A DNA stretch of 49,738 nt. It comes from Gammaproteobacteria bacterium (lineage in GTDB: Bacteria > Pseudomonadota > Gammaproteobacteria > SZUA-152). Within the stretch, counting starts at the first letter, position 1. The number at the start of each line of letters is the position of its first letter. Below the pieces are notes generated by a model, which searched no databases, was not told the origin of the DNA, and saw only the letters and a list, made by a program, of their open reading frames with translations. Where the stretch lies: assembly GCA_021647705.1 (NCBI GenBank), contig JAKIUF010000033.1:1-49738 (forward strand). Reading direction: 5' to 3'. The position numbers were made by a program, and so were the translations under genes. Positions 27,269-37,900 of the stretch are shown here, piece after piece.

Positions 27269-27956
27269 TGTGACTGCCACCTTGGTTGCCGGTCAGGTGG
27301 TCTACCTGATCTTCACGAATCACTTTAGGCACCAGAGTGCGCGGCGTGATACTGACGGGCTCATAAACAACACGGCGTTTTTCGGCGTCATAGCGCATTT
27401 CAACATTACCGATCAACGGGAAATCTTTACGGAAGGGATGGCCAATAAAACCATAATCTGTCAACAGACGACGTAAATCCGGGTGGCCTGTAAACATGAC
27501 GCCGTAAAGATCAAAGGCTTCACGTTCAAACCAGTCTGCACCGGTCCAGATAGGCACAACGGAATCGACGATAGGTTCATCTTCACCCAGATAAACCTTG
27601 AGACGCAAGCGGACATTATGGGTGATGGACAGCAAGTGATACACCACGGCAAAACGACGTTCGTTTCCATCCGTGCTTGGGACGGGGTCACGATCATCAA
27701 CGCCACGACTGAAACCACTACCGGTTGCCCCTGTGGTCTCCCATTCGGCTTCGCCAAACGTTAGGTAATCCACTGCACAAAGATCCGAAAGTTGCGTAAA
27801 GGCAAAATCCGTTTCATCTCGCAAGGCCGTGCATGTTGCTAAAACGTCATTGGCGGCAATTTCAGCAGTCACTTCGGAAAAAGCAACATCAATAGAAATC
27901 GCACGACCAAAACGGTCTTGCAAGCACGCAACAAGTTTGTCCGTAGCATCACTCAT
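27261..27956 (-). CDS. nuoC: NADH-quinone oxidoreductase subunit C
   Basis: 231 residues from the ATG at 27956; an in-frame TTG at 27962 is 6 bases from GAGGG and could be used instead. The 30-kDa subunit signature is present ([20 protein letters not shown], then [20 protein letters not shown]). It belongs to the hydrogenase-like connecting module with NuoB, D and I. The 3' end overlaps the start of nuoD. Confidence 0.96.
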   Translation of the reverse strand: MSDATDKLVACLQDRFGRAISIDVAFSEVTAEIAANDVLATCTALRDETDFAFTQLSDLCAVDYLTFGEAEWETTGATGSGFSRGVDDRDPVPSTDGNERRFAVVYHLLSITHNVRLRLKVYLGEDEPIVDSVVPIWTGADWFEREAFDLYGVMFTGHPDLRRLLTDYGFIGHPFRKDFPLIGNVEMRYDAEKRRVVYEPVSITPRTLVPKVIREDQVDHLTGNQGGSHNA

Positions 27957-28057
27957 CAGCAAAAATATCCCTCACCCTCTCCACTTCTCTGACTTTCACA
28001 AACACGCATTTCTTACTGCGCACATTCCGTCTCGCTCTGGCCCTCCGGCCAGAAACG

Positions 28058-28534
28058 TTAACGGGCAATGGTGTTTGTGCGTTTTATTTTATTTTGTAAT
28101 TGTATGATGCCGTACAACAATGCTTCCGCTGTGGGCGGACAACCCGGCACATAAATATCCACTGGCACAATACGATCACAACCCCGCACCACCGAATAAG
28201 AATAATGATAATAACCACCGCCATTGGCACAAGAGCCCATGGAAATAACCCAGCGTGGCTCCGACATCTGGTCATACACTTTGCGTAGCGCCGGTGCCAT
28301 TTTATTCACCAGCGTACCCGCCACAATCATCACATCAGACTGACGGGGGCTGGGGCGGAAAATAATACCAAAACGGTCAAGATCATACCGCGCAGCACCC
28401 GCGTGCATCATCTCCACCGCACAACACGCCAGACCAAAGGTCATCGGCCACAACGAACCCGTGCGCGCCCAGTTAATGAGCTTGTCGGCAGAGGTGGTGA
28501 CAACCCCTTTTTCCAGTACGCCTTCTAGTCCCAT
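28058..28534 (-). CDS. nuoB: NADH-quinone oxidoreductase subunit B
   Basis: 158 residues from the ATG at 28534; a longer frame back to 28606 would lie mostly inside nuoA and lacks homology. The N2 [4Fe-4S] cysteines are the tandem pair in [11 protein letters not shown] (37, 38) plus [17 protein letters not shown] and [16 protein letters not shown]2 hands electrons to quinone. Overlaps the 3' end of nuoA by 10 bases. Confidence 0.97.
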   Translation of the reverse strand: MGLEGVLEKGVVTTSADKLINWARTGSLWPMTFGLACCAVEMMHAGAARYDLDRFGIIFRPSPRQSDVMIVAGTLVNKMAPALRKVYDQMSEPRWVISMGSCANGGGYYHYSYSVVRGCDRIVPVDIYVPGCPPTAEALLYGIIQLQNKIKRTNTIAR

Positions 28535-28881
28535 TCCATCGCTCCTTTTTTCCACTCGTAGGCAAAACCCACGACCAGAATCGCCAGGAAGACGAACATG
28601 ACCCAAAAACCATACACACCCAGCTCTTCCAGTACCACGGCCCAGGGAAACATAAAGGCAATTTCCAGATCGAAAATAATAAACAGAATCGCCACGAGAT
28701 AAAAACGCACATCAAACTTCATGCGCGAATCTTCGAAGGCTTCGAAGCCACATTCATAGGGTGACAGTTTGGCGTCATCGGGGCGTTGTGGTCCCAGCAT
28801 GTAAGCCATGGCAATTGGCGCGATGCCAAAAATCAGACCCAGCAGTAAAAACACCAATATCGGTACATAATTTTCAAGCAT
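28525..28881 (-). CDS. nuoA: NADH-quinone oxidoreductase subunit A, first gene of the nuo operon
   Basis: 118 residues with three membrane helices, ND3 homologue. [20 protein letters not shown] is the long conserved loop with the redox-switch cysteine near the quinone site, and [20 protein letters not shown] is helix 2. The operon promoter should lie in 28882-29050. The upstream neighbour is a broken toxin gene instead of the tRNA/secG expected for this gene order. Confidence 0.97.
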   Translation of the reverse strand: MLENYVPILVFLLLGLIFGIAPIAMAYMLGPQRPDDAKLSPYECGFEAFEDSRMKFDVRFYLVAILFIIFDLEIAFMFPWAVVLEELGVYGFWVMFVFLAILVVGFAYEWKKGAMEWD

Positions 28882-28956
28882 GAAGGTTCGAATCCCACTC
28901 GTAAAACACTATTATTATGTGTGTAATTTAATATCGCTGACATCCACTCAACGATT

Positions 28957-29013
28957 AAACGAAAGAAGACATATATCTTTACTACTGCACAAAAATCCTG
29001 AATTCTTTCGTTT
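28957..29013. repeat. Inverted repeat in the nuo leader
   Basis: AAACGAAAGAA at 28957-28967 is perfectly complementary to TTCTTTCGTTT at 29003-29013, with a further partial match outwards (16 of 19). The 35-base loop makes a terminator unlikely. It lies between the broken toxin gene and nuoA, so it could mark an insertion edge or a regulatory site. Confidence 0.4.
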
Positions 29014-29052
29014 ACCCGTTAGCGATGTTGTCAATCAGACCTAACATCAGGC

Positions 29053-29534
29053 TTATAATGTTATTATCTTTCCATAAATCTCTAACTCAAAAGCATTTCC
29101 CTCCTCATTCAGTGGATCGCCCGGAACAGGGTTATCAACACCATCTTTTGCATCAGCCCAATGTGTTAGTTCATGTAACAATGTAACAATGTAACACCAG
29201 CAACATGAACCAAAAGCCCTGAGTTTGTGGGTCTTTTATCTGTCCCTGCCTCATACGCTTGTACTAATTTTTTATCTATCTGGATTTTATTATCTCCCCA
29301 GACTGGGTAGCAACCATAAGCGCGGGGCCCTCCACACAATAACGTCGGCACAACTTCAATTGTTGGATTACTGCCCCATATGAAGCCTTGTTTTATCGTA
29401 ACCAGAGTTGTGCTACCAGAGAATTTTTTGATCGCGGCGGCTATCTGATTTACACGAACAAGCTTCGGTATATCATATTTCACGTAACTGTGAAATTTTG
29501 GATAACTTGTTATGTCACCTGGACTCATTTTCAT
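29053..29534 (-). pseudogene. Zincin-type metallopeptidase toxin (Tox-MPTase3-like), disrupted by an 8-bp duplication
   Basis: The ATG at 29534 follows AAAGGAGAGG. The frame runs through GGPRAYGCYPVWGDNKIQID and GLLVHVAGVTLLH, then ends at CYMN-stop (29166). A tandem 8-base repeat (AACAATGT, 29177-29184 and 29185-29192 on the plus strand) causes the shift. Removing one unit gives GVTLLHELTHWADAKDGVDN, then NEEGNAFELEIYG and a stop at 29053. The result is a 157-residue protein with HExxH plus a downstream Glu (gluzincin arrangement). This looks like the isolated C-terminal domain of a polymorphic toxin. The gene start lies within the last codons of the 29515-30099 gene. Probably inactive now. 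Confidence 0.72.
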
Positions 29535-30099
29535 TTTGCCTCTCCTTTTTGATATAGGTGGCTAACTTATCCACCAAAAGGCCACGAACTTTGATCGGGT
29601 TCTTATCGCTTGGAACACCGTCTATGTACGTCAACTGCTCACCAAGTAATGATGAGTCGAATTTAAGCATGCCAATGTGCTGCCGCAATACCACAAATTG
29701 AGCACAACACTCTTTATTTTTTATATCCGCATACTCAATTTTCCAGAAAGACCTTACACCATAAGTAGGCTTATAACTGCCCTCATCTCTATTTGGATCT
29801 TTGGTCAGAAAAAAAACCCATTCACCCAGTTCAGTTATTGCAATTCCATCCCATCGTATTTTTAGTATCTTACTTTTTGAGTCGCCGATTATTATTTTAT
29901 TAACGGTCGCAGATGCCATACCTGGCATAGATTTTCCCTGGGATTTAATTTCAAAAACATTGGCAATTACAATTAAATCACTTCCTTTTATCAGATCAGA
30001 AAATTCAGAAGGCATCGGCTTTGCGTAAGACAGAGATGAGAAACATGCAATGCCAATTATCGCGATAATCAAACTCAGTGCCATGCTCCGTTTTTTCAT
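29515..30099 (-). CDS. Signal-peptide hypothetical protein coupled to the zincin toxin gene
   Basis: 194 residues from the ATG at 30099 (GGAGAATT just upstream); the open frame extends to 30162 but that part looks non-coding. Signal peptide MKKRSMALSLIIAIIGIACF, cleavage near SYA (about 26). The mature part has an N-terminal beta pattern (IKGSDLIVIANVFEIKSQGK, then SKILKIRWDGIAITELGEWV), two adjacent cysteines (KECCAQF) and a lysine-rich end. The stop overlaps the toxin start by 20 bases. A periplasmic partner or immunity protein is possible; no family recognised. Confidence 0.6.
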   Translation of the reverse strand: MKKRSMALSLIIAIIGIACFSSLSYAKPMPSEFSDLIKGSDLIVIANVFEIKSQGKSMPGMASATVNKIIIGDSKSKILKIRWDGIAITELGEWVFFLTKDPNRDEGSYKPTYGVRSFWKIEYADIKNKECCAQFVVLRQHIGMLKFDSSLLGEQLTYIDGVPSDKNPIKVRGLLVDKLATYIKKERQNENESR

Positions 30100-30374
30100 A
30101 ATTCTCCAATAGCTCTCCACAATCCCGCAGAGCTCTTGCCAGACAAAAGTTAAGTGCAACACTCAACCCACCCACTTTGCTTTGTACCCCCCCTCCGAAC
30201 GATACAAATCGCTAGAGCGAACCACCGAGTCTAGGCTAGTTCAAAAGAGCTTGTCAAGGCTGGATAATTTAGCAATAACCCATAGGAATCAATACGTTAT
30301 TTGCAGCTGGCTATTGATGCTTGCACCAAAACCGAGCATACCCGTGTGCAAGCTGTCGGTTACTTGCAACAAAA

Positions 30375-30459
30375 TGGTGCCGATGGCCGGAGTCGAACCG
30401 GCACAGCTTTCGCCACTGCCCCCTCAAGACAGCGTGTCTACCAATTCCACCACATCGGC
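30375..30459 (-). tRNA. tRNA-Leu, anticodon GAG
   Basis: 85 bases on the minus strand beginning GCCGATGTGGTGGAATTGGT and ending in an encoded CCA. The acceptor stem GCCGATG pairs with CATCGGC. The anticodon loop holds CTTGAGG (GAG), a long variable arm marks a class II tRNA, and GGTTCGACTCC forms the T-arm. Usual partner of secG in this gene order. The toxin pair lies directly downstream. Confidence 0.95.
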
Positions 30460-30567
30460 AATATATTTTTCAACGCATAATTATTTGTTATGCGCATCAA
30501 TTTTAATCAGTGTATATAAGGCACTGCTTAATGTATCGCACCTGATTCCCAACACAAGGTAAACGTA

Positions 30568-30966
30568 TTACGGGCTTTCAGGTACGTCGCTGGTCTCACC
30601 TGATTTTGCTGGCTCAGGAGTAGCAGGAATAACCGGTGCATCGGTATTGTTATCAACAGCAGGGAGCGCATCCTGTGTCATTGGTACCGCAGAGCCTTGT
30701 TCCATCAGGCTGGTTGGCGCATCCACTGTCCGAAACATATAAGCCATGGACAGGCTGGTCAAAAAGAAAATGGTGGCTAAAACCGCCGTGGTGCGTGAAA
30801 GAAAGTTACCCGCGCCTTGTGCGCCAAATACCGAGCCAGATGCACCACCCGCCGCACCCGCACCAAAGGCTGCACCTGCATCTGCTCCTTTTCCGTGTTG
30901 GATTAACACGAGAACGACAACGGCGATAGCGACTAAAATATGTACTGCTAATAATGCTGTTTGCAT
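30568..30966 (-). CDS. secG: Protein-export membrane protein SecG
   Basis: 132 residues. Two membrane helices (LLAVHILVAIAVVVLVLIQ at about 5-23 and VLATIFFLTSLSMAYMF at about 63-79) are linked by the conserved GKGADAGAAFGAGAAGG loop. It is an accessory subunit of the SecYEG translocon. The C-terminal tail is Pro/Ala/Thr-rich and variable, as in many SecG proteins. Between tpiA and tRNA-Leu, same direction. Confidence 0.96.
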   Translation of the reverse strand: MQTALLAVHILVAIAVVVLVLIQHGKGADAGAAFGAGAAGGASGSVFGAQGAGNFLSRTTAVLATIFFLTSLSMAYMFRTVDAPTSLMEQGSAVPMTQDALPAVDNNTDAPVIPATPEPAKSGETSDVPESP

Positions 30967-31057
30967 AATTTTTTCTGCTCTACGTTCTTAAAATAAAAAC
31001 CTTAAAATAAAAATAAAGGGTATCGTACGCTGTTCTGCGGATCGGCGGTCGGGAACG

Positions 31058-31807
31058 TTAACCTGCCCGACAAATTGCCAGAAAACCTTCGGCATCCAAT
31101 GATGCGCCACCGATCAATCCACCATCAATGTCTGTCATGGCAAACAATTCAACCGCATTGTCAGGTTTCACGCTGCCACCATAAAGAATTTGTAGCTTTT
31201 CCGCGACACCGGCATCTTTTTCTGCCACGCGCCGACGAATAAAGGCATGCACGTCCTGCGCCTGCTGCGGTGAGGCTGTCTTGCCGGTACCAATAGCCCA
31301 AACCGGTTCGTAAGCAATAATACCCTCTGCAATGGCAGCGATGCCCACTTTATCAATAACAGCATCCAGCTGGCGTGCGACCACGGACTCTGTATTGCCC
31401 GCTTCGCGCTCTTCCAGCAGTTCACCGACACATAAAAGGGGAATCAGGCCAGCTGCCTGCGCTGCACCGTACTTTTGTGCGACCAGCTCATCGCTCTCAC
31501 CATACAGCGCGCGTCGCTCAGAATGCCCGACAATCACGTATTCACATTGCTGATCCAATAACATATCAGCAGAAATTTCGCCGGTAAACGCCCCGGATTT
31601 TTCCTGGCTCAGGTTTTGCCCCCCCCAGGAAACGTGACTGCCATTCAGCAAACTCGCGGCCTGTGGGATATAAATGGCAGGCGGACAGACCACCACTTTG
31701 GCGCTAACGCCCTCCGCAACACCAGCTTTAATACCATTCAGCAACTGCCGGTTAGCGTCCAATGAACCATTCATTTTCCAGTTACCCGCTACCAGTGTTT
31801 GACGCAT
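31058..31807 (-). CDS. tpiA: Triosephosphate isomerase
   Basis: 249 residues, full length. It interconverts dihydroxyacetone phosphate and glyceraldehyde 3-phosphate in glycolysis and gluconeogenesis. Visible catalytic elements: NWKMNG (Asn/Lys, residues 7-12), VGHSERR (electrophilic His), IAYEPVWAIGTG (base Glu and loop 6 start) and LYGGSVKP (phosphate site). The start is an ATG at 31807. Upstream of secG in the same direction. Confidence 0.98.
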   Translation of the reverse strand: MRQTLVAGNWKMNGSLDANRQLLNGIKAGVAEGVSAKVVVCPPAIYIPQAASLLNGSHVSWGGQNLSQEKSGAFTGEISADMLLDQQCEYVIVGHSERRALYGESDELVAQKYGAAQAAGLIPLLCVGELLEEREAGNTESVVARQLDAVIDKVGIAAIAEGIIAYEPVWAIGTGKTASPQQAQDVHAFIRRRVAEKDAGVAEKLQILYGGSVKPDNAVELFAMTDIDGGLIGGASLDAEGFLAICRAG

Positions 31808-32196
31808 ACGTTTATTTCCTTTTTTATCACTTTTGCCACTACAGCGCAGCGACAGACGGGCCGCTACAGCCGAAAATCAGGGCGCAAATGTTAACCGCAC
31901 GAAGGGCAAAAGACAATGGCAACCGATGGGGCAGTAAAATTAGACGAGATTGAGAGGGAAAAACACCTATTTTTGGTGCGAAAAACTACGAGCATTTGCT
32001 TCAAAACGTGCCTTACCGTGAGCACTGACAGGTTACGCGGGTTCCCACGATCCTCCATTATTACCATGATACTGGTAAACCAAGACCTCGGCTTGTTAGC
32101 TTAATGGTGGTGACGCTGGAGCGTGGAAACGCGAAAACGAAGGAATACGTGCTAAACCCGAGTGCCAAACAAGGACGTTATTTCGTACATACTCCT
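31808..32196. other. Intergenic region between cheB and tpiA, no gene seen
   Basis: 389 bases. It must hold the tpiA-secG promoter and the end of the che transcript. GGGTTCCCACG near 32040 and GGAGCGTGGAAACGC near 32117-32131 look like degraded arms of the TTCCCACGCTCC-type dispersed repeat. A small CACC-TATTTTT-GGTG hairpin lies near 31965. Neither is a convincing terminator. Short frames here are not protein-like. Confidence 0.45.
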
Positions 32197-33270
32197 TTAT
32201 TTCTTCATCAGTGCGATAATCGCCTGCGGTATTCTGTTCAGTCCCGTTACTGTGTCCACACAGCCCAACTTAACCGCTTCACCCGGCATGCCCCAAACCA
32301 CGCTGCTTTTTTCATCTTGTGCGATTGTTGGCGCACCGGCCTCATGCATTTCCTTCATGCCTTGCGCGCCATCATTTCCCATACCCGTCAAAATGACAGA
32401 AATCGCATTGGGACCCACATTGTGTGCAACTGACCGAAACATAACGTCCACAGATGGCTTGTGCCGGTTCACTTCAGGGCCATCATTTAAACGGCAGATA
32501 AATCTTGCACCGTCCCTTTCGACCAGCAAATGACGGTTACCCGGTGCAATATACACATGGCCGGTGACAATTTGTTGTCCATCCACCGCCTCACAAACCG
32601 TCATTGCTGATATACCATTCATACGTCGGGCAAAAGGCCCGCTGAATGCAGCAGGAATATGTTGGGAAATAACCGTACCCGGTGTATCCGGTGGCAATTG
32701 CATTAAGACATCCTTGATCGCCTCTGTGCCCCCTGTAGAAGCACCAATCGCCAAAATACGATCCGTGGTTTTAAAATGTTTGCTGAATGCCTGCTTTGCC
32801 AGTATGGCATCAGCACTGTGACGTTCAGTGGGCTTTAATTTAGTAGCATTAAGATCGAGCGCTTTCACTCTGGCTTTGGATGCAACACGCACTTTTTCAA
32901 TAATTTCTTCCGTGTAATCTTCCAGAGTATGCGCTAAATCTGTTTTAGGCTTGGAAACAAAATCTATAGCGCCCAACTCCAGTGCCTCCAGCGTAATATC
33001 AGCCCCTTTTTCTGTGAGTGATGAAACCATCACAACAGGCATAGGACGCAGGCGCATCAAGTTTCTGAGAAAGGTAACACCATCCATACGTGGCATTTCC
33101 ACATCCAGTGTTAATACATCAGGATTCAACACCTTGATTTTATCCCGCGCCATAATTGGGTCATGCGCAACACCGATCACTTCAATATCAGGCGCACTGT
33201 TCAATATTTCTGACAACATCTGACGCACCAGTGCCGAGTCATCCACAATCAAGACTTTTATTTTATCCAT
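32197..33270 (-). CDS. cheB: Chemotaxis methylesterase/glutamine deamidase CheB
   Basis: 357 residues: a receiver domain (1-125; acidic pocket D10/D11, phospho-acceptor D56 in [17 protein letters not shown] lysine) and a C-terminal methylesterase domain. The latter has the catalytic Ser in [10 protein letters not shown], His in [15 protein letters not shown] and Asp in [10 protein letters not shown]. It demethylates receptors when phosphorylated by CheA. Last gene of the che operon. Confidence 0.97.
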   Translation of the reverse strand: MDKIKVLIVDDSALVRQMLSEILNSAPDIEVIGVAHDPIMARDKIKVLNPDVLTLDVEMPRMDGVTFLRNLMRLRPMPVVMVSSLTEKGADITLEALELGAIDFVSKPKTDLAHTLEDYTEEIIEKVRVASKARVKALDLNATKLKPTERHSADAILAKQAFSKHFKTTDRILAIGASTGGTEAIKDVLMQLPPDTPGTVISQHIPAAFSGPFARRMNGISAMTVCEAVDGQQIVTGHVYIAPGNRHLLVERDGARFICRLNDGPEVNRHKPSVDVMFRSVAHNVGPNAISVILTGMGNDGAQGMKEMHEAGAPTIAQDEKSSVVWGMPGEAVKLGCVDTVTGLNRIPQAIIALMKK

Positions 33271-33331
33271 TGATATTGAGTCCCGTTTTTACGTTCAACT
33301 TTTTAAAGCCCTGTGTTTTTAAAATCCTGCA

Positions 33332-33964
33332 TCAAAATAATTCGATATCGCTTGCTGCTGGTTTTTCTTCAATTTCGTGCATATAAGCCTCTTCACGCTC
33401 TGTCACCGTACGGTTGTGTACGGCGCGTAATTTTTTCATTCGTGCTGCGCCGGAGGATGGACAATACTGCACCTTGCGCGGGTAGCGATCACCCAAATCT
33501 TCAGCGATCAATTTCAGACCTTCAAGTTGTAAATACTCCAATGCAAAATCAATATTCCGTTTTCCCACATCTGTCATGTGTGCCAATACCTGTCCGCCAC
33601 CAAAAAGTTTGACTTCAAGGTTTTTCCTCTGGCCACCATTTTTTAATATTTCATTAATTAATTGTTCCATGGCAAAGTTGCCGTAACGTGCCGCACTGCC
33701 ATCGGTAATATTCATATTTTTTGATGCCGGCAACATAAAATGATTCATACCACCAATACCTGAACAAGTGTCACGTACACAGGCAGAAATACATGAACCC
33801 AATACGGTGGTGATCATTTCATCAATTTTGGTCACATAAAGTTCACCCGGCAATATTTGTGCTGTGATTTGATTGTTATTCTTATTCCAATAGCGCTTAA
33901 CATGCCCAAAGCCACGCAAGGCACGCGGTAAAGTGGAAGATTGATTTGAGCAAATAGCAGTCAT
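33332..33964 (-). CDS. cheD: Chemoreceptor glutamine deamidase CheD
   Basis: 210 residues from the internal ATG at 33964 (MTAICSNQ); the frame extends to 33982. The core has the catalytic Cys in VLGSCISACVRD, the His in GGMNHFMLPAS and the Thr/Ser region (VKLFGGGQV). CheD deamidates receptor glutamines and can work with CheY-phosphate turnover partners. The N-terminus has about 30 extra residues before the usual start of homology, and the C-terminus an acidic extension (EREEAYMHEIEEKP). Between cheR and cheB. Confidence 0.95.
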   Translation of the reverse strand: MTAICSNQSSTLPRALRGFGHVKRYWNKNNNQITAQILPGELYVTKIDEMITTVLGSCISACVRDTCSGIGGMNHFMLPASKNMNITDGSAARYGNFAMEQLINEILKNGGQRKNLEVKLFGGGQVLAHMTDVGKRNIDFALEYLQLEGLKLIAEDLGDRYPRKVQYCPSSGAARMKKLRAVHNRTVTEREEAYMHEIEEKPAASDIELF

Positions 33965-34006
33965 AACAGACCTCGCCAACATTCCGTGTATAACGTCATG
34001 ATGTTA

Positions 34007-34915
34007 TCAACGCTCTTTTTGATAGATAGTTTTGCCAATCAATTGATATCGGTCGGTTTTCTGAAACATGGTTTCTGAATGCCCCAAAAACAAATGGCCG
34101 CCCTCATCAAGCAATTCAGCATAACGGTCAAATAATACCTGTTGTGTTGGCTTGTTAAAATAGATAACAACATTGCGACAGAAAATCAGATCAAAGGGGC
34201 CACTCATTGGCCAGTCATTCATCAGATTCAATTGTTTAAAAGTGATAATTTCTTGCAACTCCGGTGAAACACGCACTTTTCCCGCGTTATTGCCGCTGCC
34301 TTTTTTTATCCATCGTTGCAAACGGTTTTTGGTCAAACCTTCCACACGTTGCTGTTCATAGACACCGTTACTGGCCTTTTCCAGCACCTTGGTATCCAGA
34401 TCAGTGGCCAGTATGCGTGCATCCCACTTATCATCACTACTCCCTAGAACTTCTTTCAGTACCATGGCAATAGAATAAGGTTCTTCGCCAGTGGAACAAC
34501 CTGCGGACCAAATACGCAAACGCCGAGGCAAATTATTTTTGAGTTTTTTCTGCATCAAACCCGGTAATAATGTTTTACCGAGATACTCAAAATGATGGTC
34601 TTCACGAAAAAATGATGTCAGGTTTGTGGTGATGGCGTTAACAAACTGCACCATTTCTTCTGATTCACCTTTTTCCAACAGACTGCAATAATCCCGAAAA
34701 CAAGATAAACCCAACTCACGCAACCGCCGGGAAAGCCGACCGTACACCAGATCACGTTTATTTTCCGAGAGCATAATACCCGTGCGCTCCGCCACCAGGT
34801 CACGAATAAACCGAAAATCTGCTCCGGTAAAAGTAAACTCGCGTGCCTTTTCCGTTCCCTGTTCAATTTTTTGTTCAGAGTCCCGTTCCATTACACTGTT
34901 CGCTGCCATTTCCAA
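34007..34915 (-). CDS. cheR: Chemotaxis protein methyltransferase CheR
   Basis: 302 residues. N-terminal helical domain (about 25-95), then a SAM-dependent methyltransferase fold: WSAGCSTGEEPYSIAMVL (SAM site), ILATDLDTKVLEKA, DLIFCRNVVIYFN. It methylates receptor glutamates. The neighbouring receptor carries a C-terminal WEEF tail of the kind that docks CheR. Starts 71 bases after the receptor gene. Confidence 0.97.
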   Translation of the reverse strand: MEMAANSVMERDSEQKIEQGTEKAREFTFTGADFRFIRDLVAERTGIMLSENKRDLVYGRLSRRLRELGLSCFRDYCSLLEKGESEEMVQFVNAITTNLTSFFREDHHFEYLGKTLLPGLMQKKLKNNLPRRLRIWSAGCSTGEEPYSIAMVLKEVLGSSDDKWDARILATDLDTKVLEKASNGVYEQQRVEGLTKNRLQRWIKKGSGNNAGKVRVSPELQEIITFKQLNLMNDWPMSGPFDLIFCRNVVIYFNKPTQQVLFDRYAELLDEGGHLFLGHSETMFQKTDRYQLIGKTIYQKER

Positions 34916-34986
34916 TGCCCCGTTTATAGTGGTCAGGTTATAAAATCTGACAACATACTGCCATCTGCGCTACGCAAAACCCGGTT

Positions 34987-37900
34987 TTAAAATTCTTCCC
35001 ATTCACTACCACCATTGTCTTTCGGGGCTGGGCGACGAGCGGATGCAGGACTTGCGGCTGCGGAACGTGTCGCATGCTGTGCCGGTGCCGCTGAGCGACG
35101 TGTATTTTCACCGGTCTTGAAAAAGCCGATCAGGTCATCCAATGCAACCGCCTGATCATTCATCGCCTCACTGGAAGCTGCGGCCTCTTCCACCAACGCC
35201 GCATTCTGCTGAGTCATTTCATCCATCTGGGTTACAGCCTTGTTAATCTGGTCAATACCACTGGCCTGCTCCTGTCCCGCTGAAGCAATTTCGGCAATGA
35301 TGTCACTGACCTTTTTCACTGAGCCCACAATTTCTTCCAGTGTGGCTCCAGACTGATCCACCAGTTTGCTGCCTTCGGTCACTTTTTCCACGCTGTCGTT
35401 AATCAGTGATTTGATTTCCTTGGCTGCTGAAGCACTGCGTTGAGCGAGGTTGCGCACCTCGGCCGCCACCACTGCAAAGCCCCGTCCCTGTTCACCTGCG
35501 CGAGCTGCTTCCACTGCGGCATTCAATGCCAGCAGATTGGTTTGAAAAGCAATCTCATCAATAACACCGATAATGTCAGCAATTTTTTTGCTCGACTGAT
35601 TGATTTCGGACATGGCGGTAATCGCTTTGCCTACCACCTCTCCACCTTTCGTGGCCTCATCCCTTGCGCTGTTGGCCAGCTGATTGGCTTCCCGAGCATT
35701 ATCCGCATTCTGGCGCACCGTCCCCGTTAGCTCTTCCATGCTGGAAGCCGTTTCTTCCAATGATGAGGCCTGTTCCTCAGAACGCTGGCTGAGGTCCGCA
35801 GTCCCTTGCGAAATTTCATTGGCTGCCGAGGCAATAGTGCCACTGGCCGTACCAATCTCATTCACCATACTGAGCAGTTTATTCATGGTGGAATTCACCG
35901 CATCACGCAACTCGGCAAACTCACCCTCGAATTCTCCGTTCATACTTTGAGTGAGATCGCCCTCTGCGAGACCGGAGATCACTCGACGGGTTTCTTGTAC
36001 AGGTTCCACCACTGCATCCATCAGTCGATTGATACCTTCGCCCAGGTTCAGCAAAAACCCTTCGAACCGGTCCGTGGTAATGCGTTTGTCCAACTGACCT
36101 GACACTGCGTTATCAATCAGGCTCTGAATCTGACGCACTGCATTTTTCTGTTCGGTAACATCCCTCCATTCCACCATATTACCCAGGCATTCCCCATTGG
36201 CCCCCGTAATCATGGTTGCATTCACCTCAAACTCCACACCTGCCACATTGATCTCAGCCTTGACGGGCAGACGACTGGGATCACTCAGCAACGCACGCTG
36301 GTGGGCCGGGTTTTTGTGGAAAGCGTCGATATTACTCCCCACCAACTTGTCCGCATCAAAACCAGGCCAAATTTGCCGAAACTCATTCTGGCGCGCACGC
36401 ATCACATTCACCACTGCAGGATTGCAATAGGTGATATTCAGATCAGCATCGCAGATCATAAAATTAGCCTGAGCACCATCGACTGCCGATTTTAGACGCG
36501 CCACTTCCCGTTCCTTTTCTACTTCAATGGTGACATCCGTAGCATACTTGACCACTTTAAAAGGCTTGCCATTGAGATCAAAAATTGGATTGTAGGAAGC
36601 CTGAATCCAAATTTCCTTGCCGCCTTTGCCCAATCGCTTATAGCGTGCTGCCGCGTATTCACCTGCGTTAAATTTTTCCCAAAATTGAGCATATTCCAGC
36701 GACTGCGCGTACTCGGGATCCACAAACATTCGATGATGCTTTCCTTGAATCTCTTCCAGGCTATAACCCACCGTACTCAAAAAATTATGATTGGCCTGAA
36801 TAATTGTGCCATCCATGTTGAACTCAATCACCGCCTGGCTCTTACTAATCGCATCAATTTGTGCAGAGTAATTAGCCTCTCTGTTCATAGATTCAGTAAC
36901 ATCAGTGGCATATTTAACTACTTTAAAAGGTTTTCCATTGATGTCATAAATAGGATTATAAGTGGCTTCAATCCAGATCTCCTTGCCACCTTTACCAATC
37001 CGCTTATAACGTGCCGACTCGTATTCGCCCGCATTGAGCTTTTCCCAAAATTGGGCATAGTCCGGTGATTGCGCGTACCCGGGTTCCACGAACATCCGAT
37101 GATGCTTGCCTTGAATCTCTTCCAGGCTATAACCCAGGGTGTTCAGGAAATTGTCATTGGCCTGAATAATCGTGCCATCCATATTGAACTCAATCACCGC
37201 CTGACTTCTGCCAATGGCAGCAATTTGACTGGCAAAATCCGCATTCACTGCTTCTTTGTGACGCAAATCGGTAACATCCGACCATTCCAGTGCATTGCCG
37301 ACATAATGGCCCTCAGCATCCATGATCGCCGTCACATTAAGTGAAAATTTCAAATCACCGACTGCAATATCTGTCTGGTACGGCAGGTTTGCCGGATCGG
37401 CAAGTAATTTTCTTTGATGTTCCGGATTTTTGTGAAAAGTATCGATGCAAGAACCAATAATCTTGTCAGCACTAAAGCCTGGATAGACTGTGGCCAACGT
37501 TACTTCGTGTTTCTTTAATAAATTCACCGTCGAGTCATTGGCATAGGTAACAATAAAATCCCGGTCAACCATCATCATCGCCGTCATTGCACCATCCACA
37601 CTACCCTGTAGACGAGCAACAGTGGATTCTTTAGCGCGTAACTCCGTAACGTCACTCCACTCTAAAGCATTACCAGTATAATTCCCCTCAGCATCCATGA
37701 TCGCCGTTACATTAAGTGCAAACTTCAAATCACCAATTGCGATATCTGTCTGGTACGGCAGGTTTGCCGGATCAGACAGCAATTTTCGCTGATGTGCCGG
37801 ATTCTTGTGAAAGGTATCGATGCACATACCAACAATCTTGTCAGCACTGAAACCCGGATAGACAGCAGCCAACACTGCTTCGTGTTTCCGCAATAAATCC

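Noticed and set aside
28534..28606. 24-residue N-terminal extension of NuoB
   Set aside because: Lies within nuoA, has no homology, and the ATG at 28534 gives the normal family length.
29166..29534. 122-residue frame taken as an intact novel protein
   Set aside because: It ends four residues after LLH because of an 8-bp duplication; homologous codons continue in the next frame, so the gene is a disrupted longer one.
30375..30459. tRNA-Leu as an attachment site with a duplicated 3' end
   Set aside because: I looked for a second copy of the tRNA 3' end between 28882 and 30374 and saw none, and there is no integrase gene nearby; xerD is the housekeeping recombinase.
30182..30562. 126-residue plus-strand frame near secG
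   Set aside because: Runs straight through the antisense of tRNA-Leu and part of an empty spacer; not protein-like.
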